Source of the DNA: a bacterium
GTDB lineage: Bacteria; Armatimonadota; Zipacnadia; Zipacnadales; UBA11051
Direction: 5' to 3'
Assembly (NCBI GenBank): GCA_021372615.1
Contig: JAJFUB010000013.1
Coordinates: 1-64,000, forward strand
Length of the DNA stretch: 64,000 nt
Of this stretch, positions 42,267 to 51,500 are shown piece by piece. A program made the translations under genes and the position numbers. The stretch's first letter is position 1, and each line of letters begins with the position of its first letter. The notes under the pieces were generated by a model. It was not told where the DNA came from. It saw nothing but the letters and a program-made list of their open reading frames with translations, and did no database searches.

Positions 42267-43586
42267 ATGCGCCAAGGCTTGCCGGGTTACTGCCGCCGCT
42301 CCCTCGCCATCCTGCTGGTCCTGGGTGGGGCTCTTCCGCTATCGGCGGCTGACTGGCCCGGCTTTCAGGGCCCGGGGCGGCGGAACGTCTGGGACGAGAC
42401 GGGCATCATGCGCCAGTTCCCGGCCGAGGGGCTGAAGGCGGTGTGGCGCACGCCGATCGGCCCTGGCTACGGCGGGGCGGCCGTGGCCGGGGGGCGTGTG
42501 TTCGTGGGCGACTACCTGAAGCGCGAGGGGGGCGGCGTTGAGCGCGTGGTGTGCCTCGACGAGCAGACCGGGCAGATCCTGTGGGCCTATGAGAACCCCC
42601 GGGCCGATTACACCAAGATCGCCTACAACAGCGGCCCCCGCTCCACACCAACGGTGGACGGCGACCGGGTGTACTTCGTGGGTGCGGGCGGCGATCTGTA
42701 CTGCTTGAGGACCGAGACGGGGGTCCCGCTGTGGCAGGTGAACCTGCCGGCCCAGTTCCAGGCCAAGATCGCGCCCTGGGGGTATGCCGGCAGCCCGCTG
42801 GTGCAGGGCAACCTTGTCATCACCGGGGCGGGCGCACCGCAAGCCCGGCTCGTGGGGCTGGACAAGATGACCGGGCAGGAGGTCTGGCGGGCGCTTCCCA
42901 CGTCCAGCGACCTGGGCTACGGCTCACCGATCATCGTCCGGACCGGCGGTGTGGACCAACTCATCAGCTACACACCCGGCGAAGTCGCCTCGCTCGACCC
43001 ACAGACGGGGAAGGTGTACTGGCAGATCCCGTTCCCGGGGGTGCAGTGCTGCATGACCCCGGCGTTCGACGCAAGCCGCCTCCTGGTCAGCAACTTCTAC
43101 ACCGGCTCAGCGCTCATCACACTTGCTCCCGACCAGCCCGCAGCGGTGCTCGCGTGGAAGTTCGGCGGGCAGAACGAGGTCAAGACCGAGGGGCTCCATG
43201 CCCTGATGTGCTCCCCCGTGTTCAGCGGCAACTACTTCTACGGGGTCTGCAGCTACGGACAGTTCCGCTGCCTCAATGCCCAGGATGGGCAGCGTGTGTG
43301 GGAGACGCTCGACGTCACCCGCGAGAACCGGCGCTGGGCCAATGCGTTCATCGTGCGCAACGGCGACGTGTTCTTCGTCAACAACGACCGCGGTGAACTG
43401 ATCATCGCCGACCTGCAACCAGACCACTACCGCGAGCTGAGTCGGATGCAGCTGATCAAGCCAACGTCCGGCGGGGCCGGAGCACGAGAGCTGGGCAAGG
43501 TGAACTGGGTGCCCCCGGCCTATGCCAACCGGCATATCGTCATCCGCAATGACGAAGAGATCATCCGCGTGTCACTGGCGCAATAG
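42267..43586 (+). CDS. Exported PQQ-like beta-propeller protein
   Basis: A 439-aa secreted protein with a signal peptide ending in PLSAADW near residue 28. The rest is an eight-bladed PQQ/BamB-type propeller with repeated G(K/Q)xxWxx strands (TGQILWAYENP, TGVPLWQVNLP, TGQEVWRALP, TGKVYWQIPFP, DGQRVWETLD). No PQQ-binding cysteine pair typical of quinoprotein dehydrogenases is evident, so it is probably a binding or scaffold protein like BamB. It is followed on the same strand by the large GATase/LamG-like gene after 59 nt. Confidence 0.88.
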   Translation: MRQGLPGYCRRSLAILLVLGGALPLSAADWPGFQGPGRRNVWDETGIMRQFPAEGLKAVWRTPIGPGYGGAAVAGGRVFVGDYLKREGGGVERVVCLDEQTGQILWAYENPRADYTKIAYNSGPRSTPTVDGDRVYFVGAGGDLYCLRTETGVPLWQVNLPAQFQAKIAPWGYAGSPLVQGNLVITGAGAPQARLVGLDKMTGQEVWRALPTSSDLGYGSPIIVRTGGVDQLISYTPGEVASLDPQTGKVYWQIPFPGVQCCMTPAFDASRLLVSNFYTGSALITLAPDQPAAVLAWKFGGQNEVKTEGLHALMCSPVFSGNYFYGVCSYGQFRCLNAQDGQRVWETLDVTRENRRWANAFIVRNGDVFFVNNDRGELIIADLQPDHYRELSRMQLIKPTSGGAGARELGKVNWVPPAYANRHIVIRNDEEIIRVSLAQ

Positions 43587-43645
43587 CGGAAACACTCGTG
43601 CCCCCGACGACACTAACAAGAACCGCTACGACCCGGTGTCACTGC

Positions 43646-46489
43646 ATGGAACGCCCATCCCTGCCGACCGCTGTCGCGTGTCTCCTGCTGCTCGCCTGGG
43701 CGCTGAGCAGCGCCGCGGCTGCCCCTTCGTCCTTCCCCGCACCCGAGCCACTGCACATTGGCGTGGCCGGCGACTACCCGGACGGGCTGGACGGCGTGCT
43801 GGCAGTACGGGGGCTGCCGCATGAGCGCATCTTCCCATGGGAGTTGGCTGACCCGGCGGTGCTGAAGCAGTACGACCTGCTACTGCTGTCGTCGCCGGTC
43901 GCGACGCGCGGGGACCTAGATCCGGCTCTGCGTGGCTGGGTAGCGGCCGGCGGGCGAGCGTACATCGAGGTCTGGGCGGGGATGCGGGGCCCCTGCCCCT
44001 TCGCGGACCTCGTCTTTGTCGGCGGGAATACGCCGCTGCAGGCGGACACGCTCCTCTCAGCCGCGGAGAGCCCCATCCTCGCCGGGCTGGACCGCGCGCT
44101 GCCGATCAACACGTTCCATCTGCAGGGCACGTTTCTCCGGCCGTTGCGACCCGAGGCGAAGGTGCTGGCGCAGTTCTGCCCTGACGGCGGCGGCACGCCG
44201 TACCCGTACGGGGTGGCGGCCATCGCCCTGCCGTACGGGCAAGGCGAGATCGTCTATTCGGGCTCACCTTTGTCGTTCTGTTGCTTCCATCGGGGCCCAA
44301 CCACCGAGCCATTCCTCATGAACATCATCGGCTATCTGGCTCGTGGCCGCGCCGTCGCCCGTCTGACGACGGGCGCGCCCGAGCCTGAGGAAGCGACCGG
44401 GGCGCCGCCGCCGACGGGAATGATGCCGGGGCAGAGCGCCGAGAGCGCCGCCAAGCCTCCGCCCGGACTGGTGCTGGTGGAGGCGGAGGCAGAAGACCCC
44501 TACAATGTGGGGCTCACGATCAAGCCCCCACCGCGTCCGAGTGACCAGCCGGCGGCCATCGTCCTCGACGCGCACTACAGCCCTCGGGGCCAGCTCCAGC
44601 GGCCGGCGCTCTGGTTGGTGCTGACCAGAGAAGGCCTAACGCTGCGGGCCGGGGCGACGGCGAAGTCACCCGCGTTGGCTTCAGCGAGGTGGCAGCCCCC
44701 CGCCCAGGCCACGCCACTGCTGATTCGGCGACGCGCTGGCAGTGTAGCGGTGACGGTGGGCGAGAACGAACTGCTGCGAGCGACGACGACCGTGGCCCCA
44801 GGCGGGGCCATCGCTGCCGCCAGTGGCTGCGTCAGTCTGATGCAGGCCCACTACCAGCCCGTGGCGCCGCCCGACTTCGCCGATGACTTCATGCGTGACC
44901 CCGGAGACCCCAGCCCCTGGACCACGGTGAGCGGACAGTGGCGGGTCGTTGGCCTGGGCAATGAGGAGCAGTCCGTCAATGGCTTCTACCTGCAGGGCAC
45001 CGGGGCAACCGAGGCGCTGACGGCGACAGGCGACAGCTGGTGGGAGAACTACGCGGCCAGCGTGGCGGCCCGGCTCGACGGTGACGGGGCGGCCGGGTTG
45101 TGCGCGCTACGGCAGGACAACGGTGACTACGTGGCCTTCACCGCGGACTCGTCGCGGCAGGCTTCGGCGGCACTGAAGCTCGTGCAGGTGCGCGGGCAAA
45201 AGGAGACGGTGCTGGCCCAGAAGGCCGGGGGCATCGCGCCCGGGCAATGGGTGCGGCTCACGATCCGCGTGCAGGGGGACAGGACCGAGGGCCTACTCGA
45301 CGGTCAACCGGTGCTGCGGGCCTCGCACCGTGAAGTGCGCGGCGGGGGGATCGGGCTGCTCATGCGCGGCGGCGGCGCGCGCTTCGATGACGCGATGGTG
45401 CAGGCGGCCACGGAGGCGCTGACATCGCCACGGCATGAGGGGTCGCCGGCCGCAGATGTGCCGCCCTCGTTGGGGCCGCAGGATGCGCTGACATGGGCCA
45501 ATGCGGCAGCGGCCTGGACGGCCTCGGCAGAACGGCCGTCGCTGCTCTGGCATGAGGGGCAGTTTGGCACCCTCACGTGCTCGCTGCGCCTGGAGCCGGT
45601 ATCGGAGCCCGCGTTGCGGCGTCTGATCCTGGCGCCATCGTCGGCAGCCCCGGAGGCGGAGTGGCTGACCCTCACAGCGGAGGCGCTGCCCGGCACCAGG
45701 CAGGTGCAGGTGGTGCTGCAAGCTCCCGGCCAAGCGGCGGCGGAGAAGCACGTGGAGGCGGCAGAGACCGGGCGCCTGGTCCTGTCCCGAGAAGGCGAGC
45801 GGATCACCGTCACGTGGAACAAGCAGCCGCTGCTACGCACGACTTGCGCAGCCCCGCTGCCCTGTGTTGGCCTGGAAGTCATGGGGCCACCCCTGCCGGT
45901 GGAGGGCGTGCGCGTCACCGGCCCGCAGGTGCGAGACTACATGTTCGGCGTCGCGCCGGTGGACTGGCAGGTGTCAGCCGGCACGTGGGAGGTCGCCTCA
46001 CGCTGGGCATGCGACAACCGCTGGTCATGGTTCGCCGGTTGGGGCTACGGCGACTTCGCGACGTGGAACAAGCACCGTATAGACGGCGATGTGGCGATGG
46101 AGTACACGATGGGGATAAAAATGCAGGCGCCGGGCGGGTCCGAGACCACGCGCTGCCGCGACCTGAATGCGGTTCTGTGCGGTGACATGACCAACCCACG
46201 TACCGGCTATAGCTTCATCGTGGGGGGCGATGGCGGCGTCAAGACACAACTGCTCCGCAACGGTGCGGTTGTGGCGGAGGCGCCCGACATGCGCGTGCCG
46301 GGTGGCTACGGCATCCATCACGAGTGGTTCCGGGTGCGTGTGGCGCGCATCGGGCACCGGGTGGAGATGGACTTCGAGGGCCGCCCCGTATTCCGCTACA
46401 ACGACCCCGAGCCGCTGCTTGGTGGCTTCGTGGGCCTGTGGAGCCGTGACAACGGCATCCTCGTGCCGCGGGTGACGATCTACCAGTAG
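43646..46489 (+). CDS. Large secreted protein: amidotransferase-like domain plus LamG/DUF1080-like domains
   Basis: A 947-aa exported protein with a signal peptide ending in AAAAPS near residue 26. Residues 30-250 form a class I amidotransferase/beta-galactosidase-trimerisation-like alpha/beta domain without an obvious catalytic Cys. Residues 290-420, 420-610, 630-780 and 790-947 are beta sandwiches. At least three look like the DUF1080/LamG-type concanavalin fold (FADDFMRDPGD, GQWVRLTIRVQGDRTEGLLDGQPV, HHEWFRVRVARIGHRVEMDFEGRPVFRY). ATG 43646 is chosen because it starts the signal peptide; an ATG at 43598 is in frame. It probably binds or trims polysaccharide. Convergent with the DUF6785 gene (14-nt gap). 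Confidence 0.78.
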   Translation: MERPSLPTAVACLLLLAWALSSAAAAPSSFPAPEPLHIGVAGDYPDGLDGVLAVRGLPHERIFPWELADPAVLKQYDLLLLSSPVATRGDLDPALRGWVAAGGRAYIEVWAGMRGPCPFADLVFVGGNTPLQADTLLSAAESPILAGLDRALPINTFHLQGTFLRPLRPEAKVLAQFCPDGGGTPYPYGVAAIALPYGQGEIVYSGSPLSFCCFHRGPTTEPFLMNIIGYLARGRAVARLTTGAPEPEEATGAPPPTGMMPGQSAESAAKPPPGLVLVEAEAEDPYNVGLTIKPPPRPSDQPAAIVLDAHYSPRGQLQRPALWLVLTREGLTLRAGATAKSPALASARWQPPAQATPLLIRRRAGSVAVTVGENELLRATTTVAPGGAIAAASGCVSLMQAHYQPVAPPDFADDFMRDPGDPSPWTTVSGQWRVVGLGNEEQSVNGFYLQGTGATEALTATGDSWWENYAASVAARLDGDGAAGLCALRQDNGDYVAFTADSSRQASAALKLVQVRGQKETVLAQKAGGIAPGQWVRLTIRVQGDRTEGLLDGQPVLRASHREVRGGGIGLLMRGGGARFDDAMVQAATEALTSPRHEGSPAADVPPSLGPQDALTWANAAAAWTASAERPSLLWHEGQFGTLTCSLRLEPVSEPALRRLILAPSSAAPEAEWLTLTAEALPGTRQVQVVLQAPGQAAAEKHVEAAETGRLVLSREGERITVTWNKQPLLRTTCAAPLPCVGLEVMGPPLPVEGVRVTGPQVRDYMFGVAPVDWQVSAGTWEVASRWACDNRWSWFAGWGYGDFATWNKHRIDGDVAMEYTMGIKMQAPGGSETTRCRDLNAVLCGDMTNPRTGYSFIVGGDGGVKTQLLRNGAVVAEAPDMRVPGGYGIHHEWFRVRVARIGHRVEMDFEGRPVFRYNDPEPLLGGFVGLWSRDNGILVPRVTIYQ

Positions 46490-46503
46490 CCCGGTCCGCT
46501 GTC

Positions 46504-48537
46504 TCAGATGAAGTTCTTGTATGTCCTGATGTGCGCCAGCGGCCCGATGGCCCCCCACAGCGAGCCCAACACGTAGTCCCCCAGCAGCAGCCCCAGGAAG
46601 AAGCGGAAGGCGTGCTGGTGGCCATGTCGGCCGCCATAGCGCAGCACCACGACCTTCACCAACCAGCCTACCAGGAACGAGTTCCAGAAGTAGTTCATCG
46701 CGAAGCTGTTGGCCAGCGCGTAGCCGGCCGGGTGCAGCGGCAGCGGGGTGTTGAAGTGCACCCAGCGCAGGCCCCAAAAGAGGAAGCCGCCAACGCCCAT
46801 CGCTACGACCGACGCGCCCTTCGGCCCCGGCATCGCGTTGAGCCAGCCCGCCAGCCGCGTGTAGCTTTCGTTGCCCACCCACGACTTGAAGGCCATGCAC
46901 TTGGCCTGCGCCCCCTCGCGGAAGGTGATCTGGGCGTTGGCCCAGTAGGCCATGAGGAGCCCCAGGACGGCGGCGATGATGAGAGTCCGCACCAGGGCGC
47001 GGAGGTCCAGCCCGGACAGATCCGCCATCTTCATGCTCTCGAGCTGGAAGGGCATCGGGTGGCTGCGGTAGCCGCGGTTGAACCAGTAGACAACGGAGAG
47101 GGCGGTGAGTTGATGCGCCCCCAGAGCCCGCGCGCCGAAGGCGGATACGAGGATGCGCTGGGGGTTGATGTAGTAGATCTCGTGCGGGGTGCCCAGCTCC
47201 GCACGGACCCGCGTGATGGCGATGGAGAGCAGGAAGAAGACTGCCATGAAGGCGAGCATCACGCCAAGGTTCATTCCTGCGAACATGAAGAAGGCACCAA
47301 GCGCGACCAGGCAGACGCTGCCGCCGATGATCCCGGCGCGGTACTGCCGCGCTTCCGCGTCGTCCTGGCTCCAGGCAGCTTGCCAGACACGCGCCAGGTG
47401 CGGGCGGCTCGTGGCCAGCGCCCCCAGGGCCAGCGCCAGCCACGCTCCTGAGGCCTGGTCGGCCACGTAGGGGAAGCCCTCAGGCGGCGCGGCGCGCAGG
47501 CCGATGGTGCCGGCCACGATGAACTGCAGTTGGCTGACCAGGAAGAAGAACCAGCAGGAGAACGACAGATCGGACGGTAGGAAGAAGGCCAGGGCCACCG
47601 CAAACGGGTACAGCCCGTAGTTGAAGCGGTACAACCACGTCCAGGGCACCTCGCGGAAGGGCGGCCAGACGAGCTTGATGAGCGGCACGGCCGGCACGGC
47701 CTCATTGAGCACATGCAGGCCGTTAAGGACGTCAATGAGTGCAGCCGCCGCGAAGCCGCCCCAGAGCAGACGGTCGGCGAAGAGCGTCCCCCCCGTCGTC
47801 GTTGTCTCGCGCGCCATCTCCACCGGGAGGACGACCAGCGGGTAGGTCAGGCGCTCGTGGTTGATCCACTGGCGGCGGATGAGCACGTTGAAGGCCAGCA
47901 TGGCGCCCATCATCGCGCAGAGCATCAGGCCCCAGCCCAGCAGCGGGCCCAGGAACGGCCCGATGGCACGCGGGTCCAGGAAGCTGGCCTCCCCCTCGTA
48001 GAACAGGCGCAGAGCCGTCGGGTCGGAGACGACGAGACCGCGCGGAAGGTACTCGTGGAAGAGCAAAGCCCACTTGTTCTCGGGTGTGGCTGACCAGTAG
48101 GCGTGGCCGATGGCGCCGAAGAGGTTCTGCACGAGGTCGTGTGCCGCCAGCGTCTCAGCCACGACCATGCAGCAGTAGATCGTGAGCAACTCGACGGGCG
48201 TGAGCGCCAGCCCCCGGCCGCAACGGCGCACCAGCAGGTTCAGCAAGGCCACCACGAAGAGCAGGAAGATCGGGGTAATGAACAGAGGCAGACACGAGCC
48301 ATCCATGATACCCCACCGCGCCTCGGCGAGCACCACCCAGTAGGCGTTCAGCGCCGCCAGCGCCAGCCCAATCACCAGCGCGCGAGGCGTGGCCCTGGTG
48401 GCGCGATCTGCCGCGCGCGCCTGGCTGTCGGGCGCCTCAGGCGTGGTCAGCCGCTCTGCTGCGAGCTTCGGGCCCTGTGTCAGTACCCCTTCACCTCCCA
48501 CGGCCGTGTCGCCGCCTGCTCGACGAGAGCCGTCCAC
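46504..48537 (-). CDS. DUF6785/DUF6784 polytopic membrane protein (second copy)
   Basis: A membrane protein of up to 677 aa, paralogous to 20347-22389. Shared landmarks are PRALVIGLALAALNAYWVV, TPENKWALLF, YWFNRGYRSHPMPFQLESMK and the C-terminal LHPAGYALANSFAMNYFW followed by three helices. About a dozen hydrophobic segments are visible. The start is uncertain: GTG 48537 or GTG 48501, both inside the last 58 bases of the upstream glycosidase gene, so the two frames overlap and should be translationally coupled. A transport function fits its family resemblance to OPT-like permeases, but no substrate is known. The neighbouring secreted glycosidase suggests glycan products. Confidence 0.82.
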   Translation of the reverse strand: MDGSRRAGGDTAVGGEGVLTQGPKLAAERLTTPEAPDSQARAADRATRATPRALVIGLALAALNAYWVVLAEARWGIMDGSCLPLFITPIFLLFVVALLNLLVRRCGRGLALTPVELLTIYCCMVVAETLAAHDLVQNLFGAIGHAYWSATPENKWALLFHEYLPRGLVVSDPTALRLFYEGEASFLDPRAIGPFLGPLLGWGLMLCAMMGAMLAFNVLIRRQWINHERLTYPLVVLPVEMARETTTTGGTLFADRLLWGGFAAAALIDVLNGLHVLNEAVPAVPLIKLVWPPFREVPWTWLYRFNYGLYPFAVALAFFLPSDLSFSCWFFFLVSQLQFIVAGTIGLRAAPPEGFPYVADQASGAWLALALGALATSRPHLARVWQAAWSQDDAEARQYRAGIIGGSVCLVALGAFFMFAGMNLGVMLAFMAVFFLLSIAITRVRAELGTPHEIYYINPQRILVSAFGARALGAHQLTALSVVYWFNRGYRSHPMPFQLESMKMADLSGLDLRALVRTLIIAAVLGLLMAYWANAQITFREGAQAKCMAFKSWVGNESYTRLAGWLNAMPGPKGASVVAMGVGGFLFWGLRWVHFNTPLPLHPAGYALANSFAMNYFWNSFLVGWLVKVVVLRYGGRHGHQHAFRFFLGLLLGDYVLGSLWGAIGPLAHIRTYKNFI

Positions 48538-51500
48538 TTACTCACTTCCGCCTTCTCGCAGACCAGGATGAGGCAGGTCATCGTGTCCTCGTCCAGGACG
48601 ACGGCCTGTGCTCCGGGGCGCGTCTCCAGCGTGTGCCACTTGCCGTTCTCGAGGTCTCCCAGCACCAGCACGGGTTCCCGCAGCGTGCTGTCTGCCAGTC
48701 GTGGGAGCTTGCCCGCCGACAGTGGCGCCACCAGCAGCGCTCGGGCCTGCGGGACCGGCCTGCGGTCCAGTGACAGGATCATCACATGCGCGTCAGACGC
48801 CTGAGATGGCGGCATGGACACGGCGACAGCCTGCCCTGCCACATCGGTAGCCCTGAAGGCCGGGTAGCGAATGCTGTCCCCCGGCAGCGGCGCCAGCGGG
48901 TACTTGAGCATGAACGTTCCGCCGCCCTGCAGTGGCTGGCTAATCGTGTGGCACTCACACTGGGCGGGCAGGAGTTCCCCAGGCGAAGTGTTCGGAGCTG
49001 GCAGGACGGAGGCGTACAGCGCCGCCAGCGTCGTCTTGCCTTCAGAAGTAGCGTCCAGCTCCAGCGGATCCGCGCAGTACGTCACCTCACCCGCGCCGAC
49101 CTTGTTGCGGTAGACACCGACGCCCAGCACCCGTGCCGTAGTCGGTCTCGCCTCGAGGCAGGGGCGTAGGTCCACGTCCTGCCCGTTGGGCGTCGCCCGC
49201 TGTGCTTCCGGCCCTCGCTGAGGGGGCGCCGCCAACTCCCTCACGTGTTCCACGCCGCACAGCTCCGTCAGCCGCGCCGCTCGCGTGCGCTTGCGGTCCC
49301 AGTTGTACGAGAGATCGCCCGTCACCAGGAGCTTGCCCCCCTGGCGCACCCACTGCAGCACGCGCTGGTATGTCTGGTCGTCCGGGCAGTACGGCGCGGG
49401 CCAGATGAGCAGCTTCGTCGCCGGCGTGAGTGCATCCGCGTTCTGCTCATTGAGCACGTTGAAGTTGGCGCTGAGGCCGAGCAGCGTGCGGAAGCTGCTG
49501 AAGACGGCGGTCACCGCGAGTTGGCTCTGGTTCCCCAGACGCAGGCTGTCCGGCTGTAGCACGGTCACCTCGGCGGGGACATACTTCGGACGCAGGAAGC
49601 GCCAGACGAGGCTCAGGTTGCGGTGCCAGTAGGCCACGTCCTTGGGCACACGGCCGTTGGGGTAGAAGACACCCCAGGGAAAGCAGTTCTCCGAGGCGTC
49701 GCGGAGGCACCAGTTCTGCACCTTGCTCGCGCCCATGGCCAGCCCGTAGCAGGCGACGGCCATGAACAGCTCCTTCTGCTGCTCCTCGGTGCGCACGATG
49801 TGGTAGCCTCCGGCACCGTTCTCGACGCTCCAGGCCGGGTGGGTCTTCACGCCATACTCACCCAGCGAGACGGACTTGCCACGCACGCGCAGGTCATTGA
49901 GGCGCAGGTGCAGGGGTAGGTACTCGATGTCCTCGTTCGGCAGGCGGAAGTACCCGATGTTCGACAGATCCTGATCGCCAATGGAGAGGATCAGGTCCAG
50001 GCCGCCGTAGGGCTGCTGGTAGTACTCCGAGGTGATGGGGTGGTCCGTGTCTCGCGCTCTGATCGCCTGGACGTGGCGCTGCACCCAGCGGCGGGTCAGC
50101 CCGACCTCGAAGCGCGCGACATCGGCCGCCCGCGTACTGGCCCACCCGGCGGCCGGGGGTGGGGGATAGGCGAGCTTGCCCCACTCGCCATACATTTCGT
50201 CGCCCCAGGAGGCCTTCAGGGTCCCGGCGGAGCCGTACTTGTCGCCAAGCCATCCATTCCACAGCGCCGTCAGGTTCTCGGTGTCCTTACGGGTGAGCTG
50301 GAAGTCGCCGTTGAGGTAGTAGAGGAGCCCGGGGTACGGTCTCATGTGCTCGGCATAGGCCTGGCACTCGTTCGCCTGTTGCTCCAAGGCTTTGTCGCCA
50401 ATAGCGACGTCGTGGCCGCAGAGCTGGCACGGCATGAACACCAGGCCCTCGCGCTGGCACGACTGCGCCATGGCCTCGAACTGCCGCCAGTCCGCTTCGC
50501 TGTACGTCCAGCCGGGGTTGACGAACTGCAGGTTCTCGTAGAGGTTGAAGCCGAAGTCCCGGGCCGCCACGTGGTCCAGGTGCCATGTCCACGGGTTCTC
50601 ACAGGCGCTCCGGTAGCTGTTGGAGTACGTGTCGCTGCCGAACACGAAGAGCGGCTGGCCACCCAGGTGTAGGTAGTTGTCGTGGAAGCGCAGCTCCGGC
50701 CCCTTCGCAATGGCCTGCGGCGACTGGACCATGAAGCCGCTCGCCATCGCGTCGAGCGGCTGTCGGTCTTGCAGCAGCCTCACCCGCACCTGGTAGAGGT
50801 CGCTCGCGAACTCCTTGGGCGACCAGGTCCCCTCGACGACCTCGCTGCCTCCGGCGGGCACTGTCACGCGCCAGGCCGCGGCACCGTCGGGCGTCCTGCC
50901 ACCATCCCTGTAGATCAGGACATTGACATCGCACGTCTGCGGCGACGTGCCCTGGTTCTGCACCGCCACCTGGTACTTGACCGGCTCGCCTTGCCTGTAG
51001 AGCGCAAGGTCGGTCTTGAGGTTGCGCAGGAACAGACCGCGCGCGATGAAGCGCGCAGTGTTGACCAACCCAGTGTCCAGCCACGGCGACGTGCCATCGA
51101 ACAGGTCACGGTTCTCTACCCCAAAGAACGCCCACATGGAGCCGGAGAAGTAACCGTTGTAGTGCAGCATCAAGGCGCCCGCAGCTCCGCGCGGGCGGCC
51201 GAAGCGGTCCCGCCCCTCGAGCAGCTCCACCCAGCGTGCGTTGTCATAGCCCTGAACGCCGGCCGCGGCCCAGCCCGACAGCGGGGCTGTCAGCGAGCCA
51301 CCGGTGGGGAAGAGGTACTGCTCCGCGCCGGGCTGCAGCCTTGCCACTCGGCGCAGCGGGAACGACGCGTCGAAGGCGCCGATCTGCGAGGGGGCCACGC
51401 CAAGGCCGTCACCGGGACGGCCGGTGGCCGTGCTCATCGGTGTGGGCTTGGCGTCCCCCAGCACCGAAAGGCGCAGGTTGTCGAACCAGGCGGTGCCGGA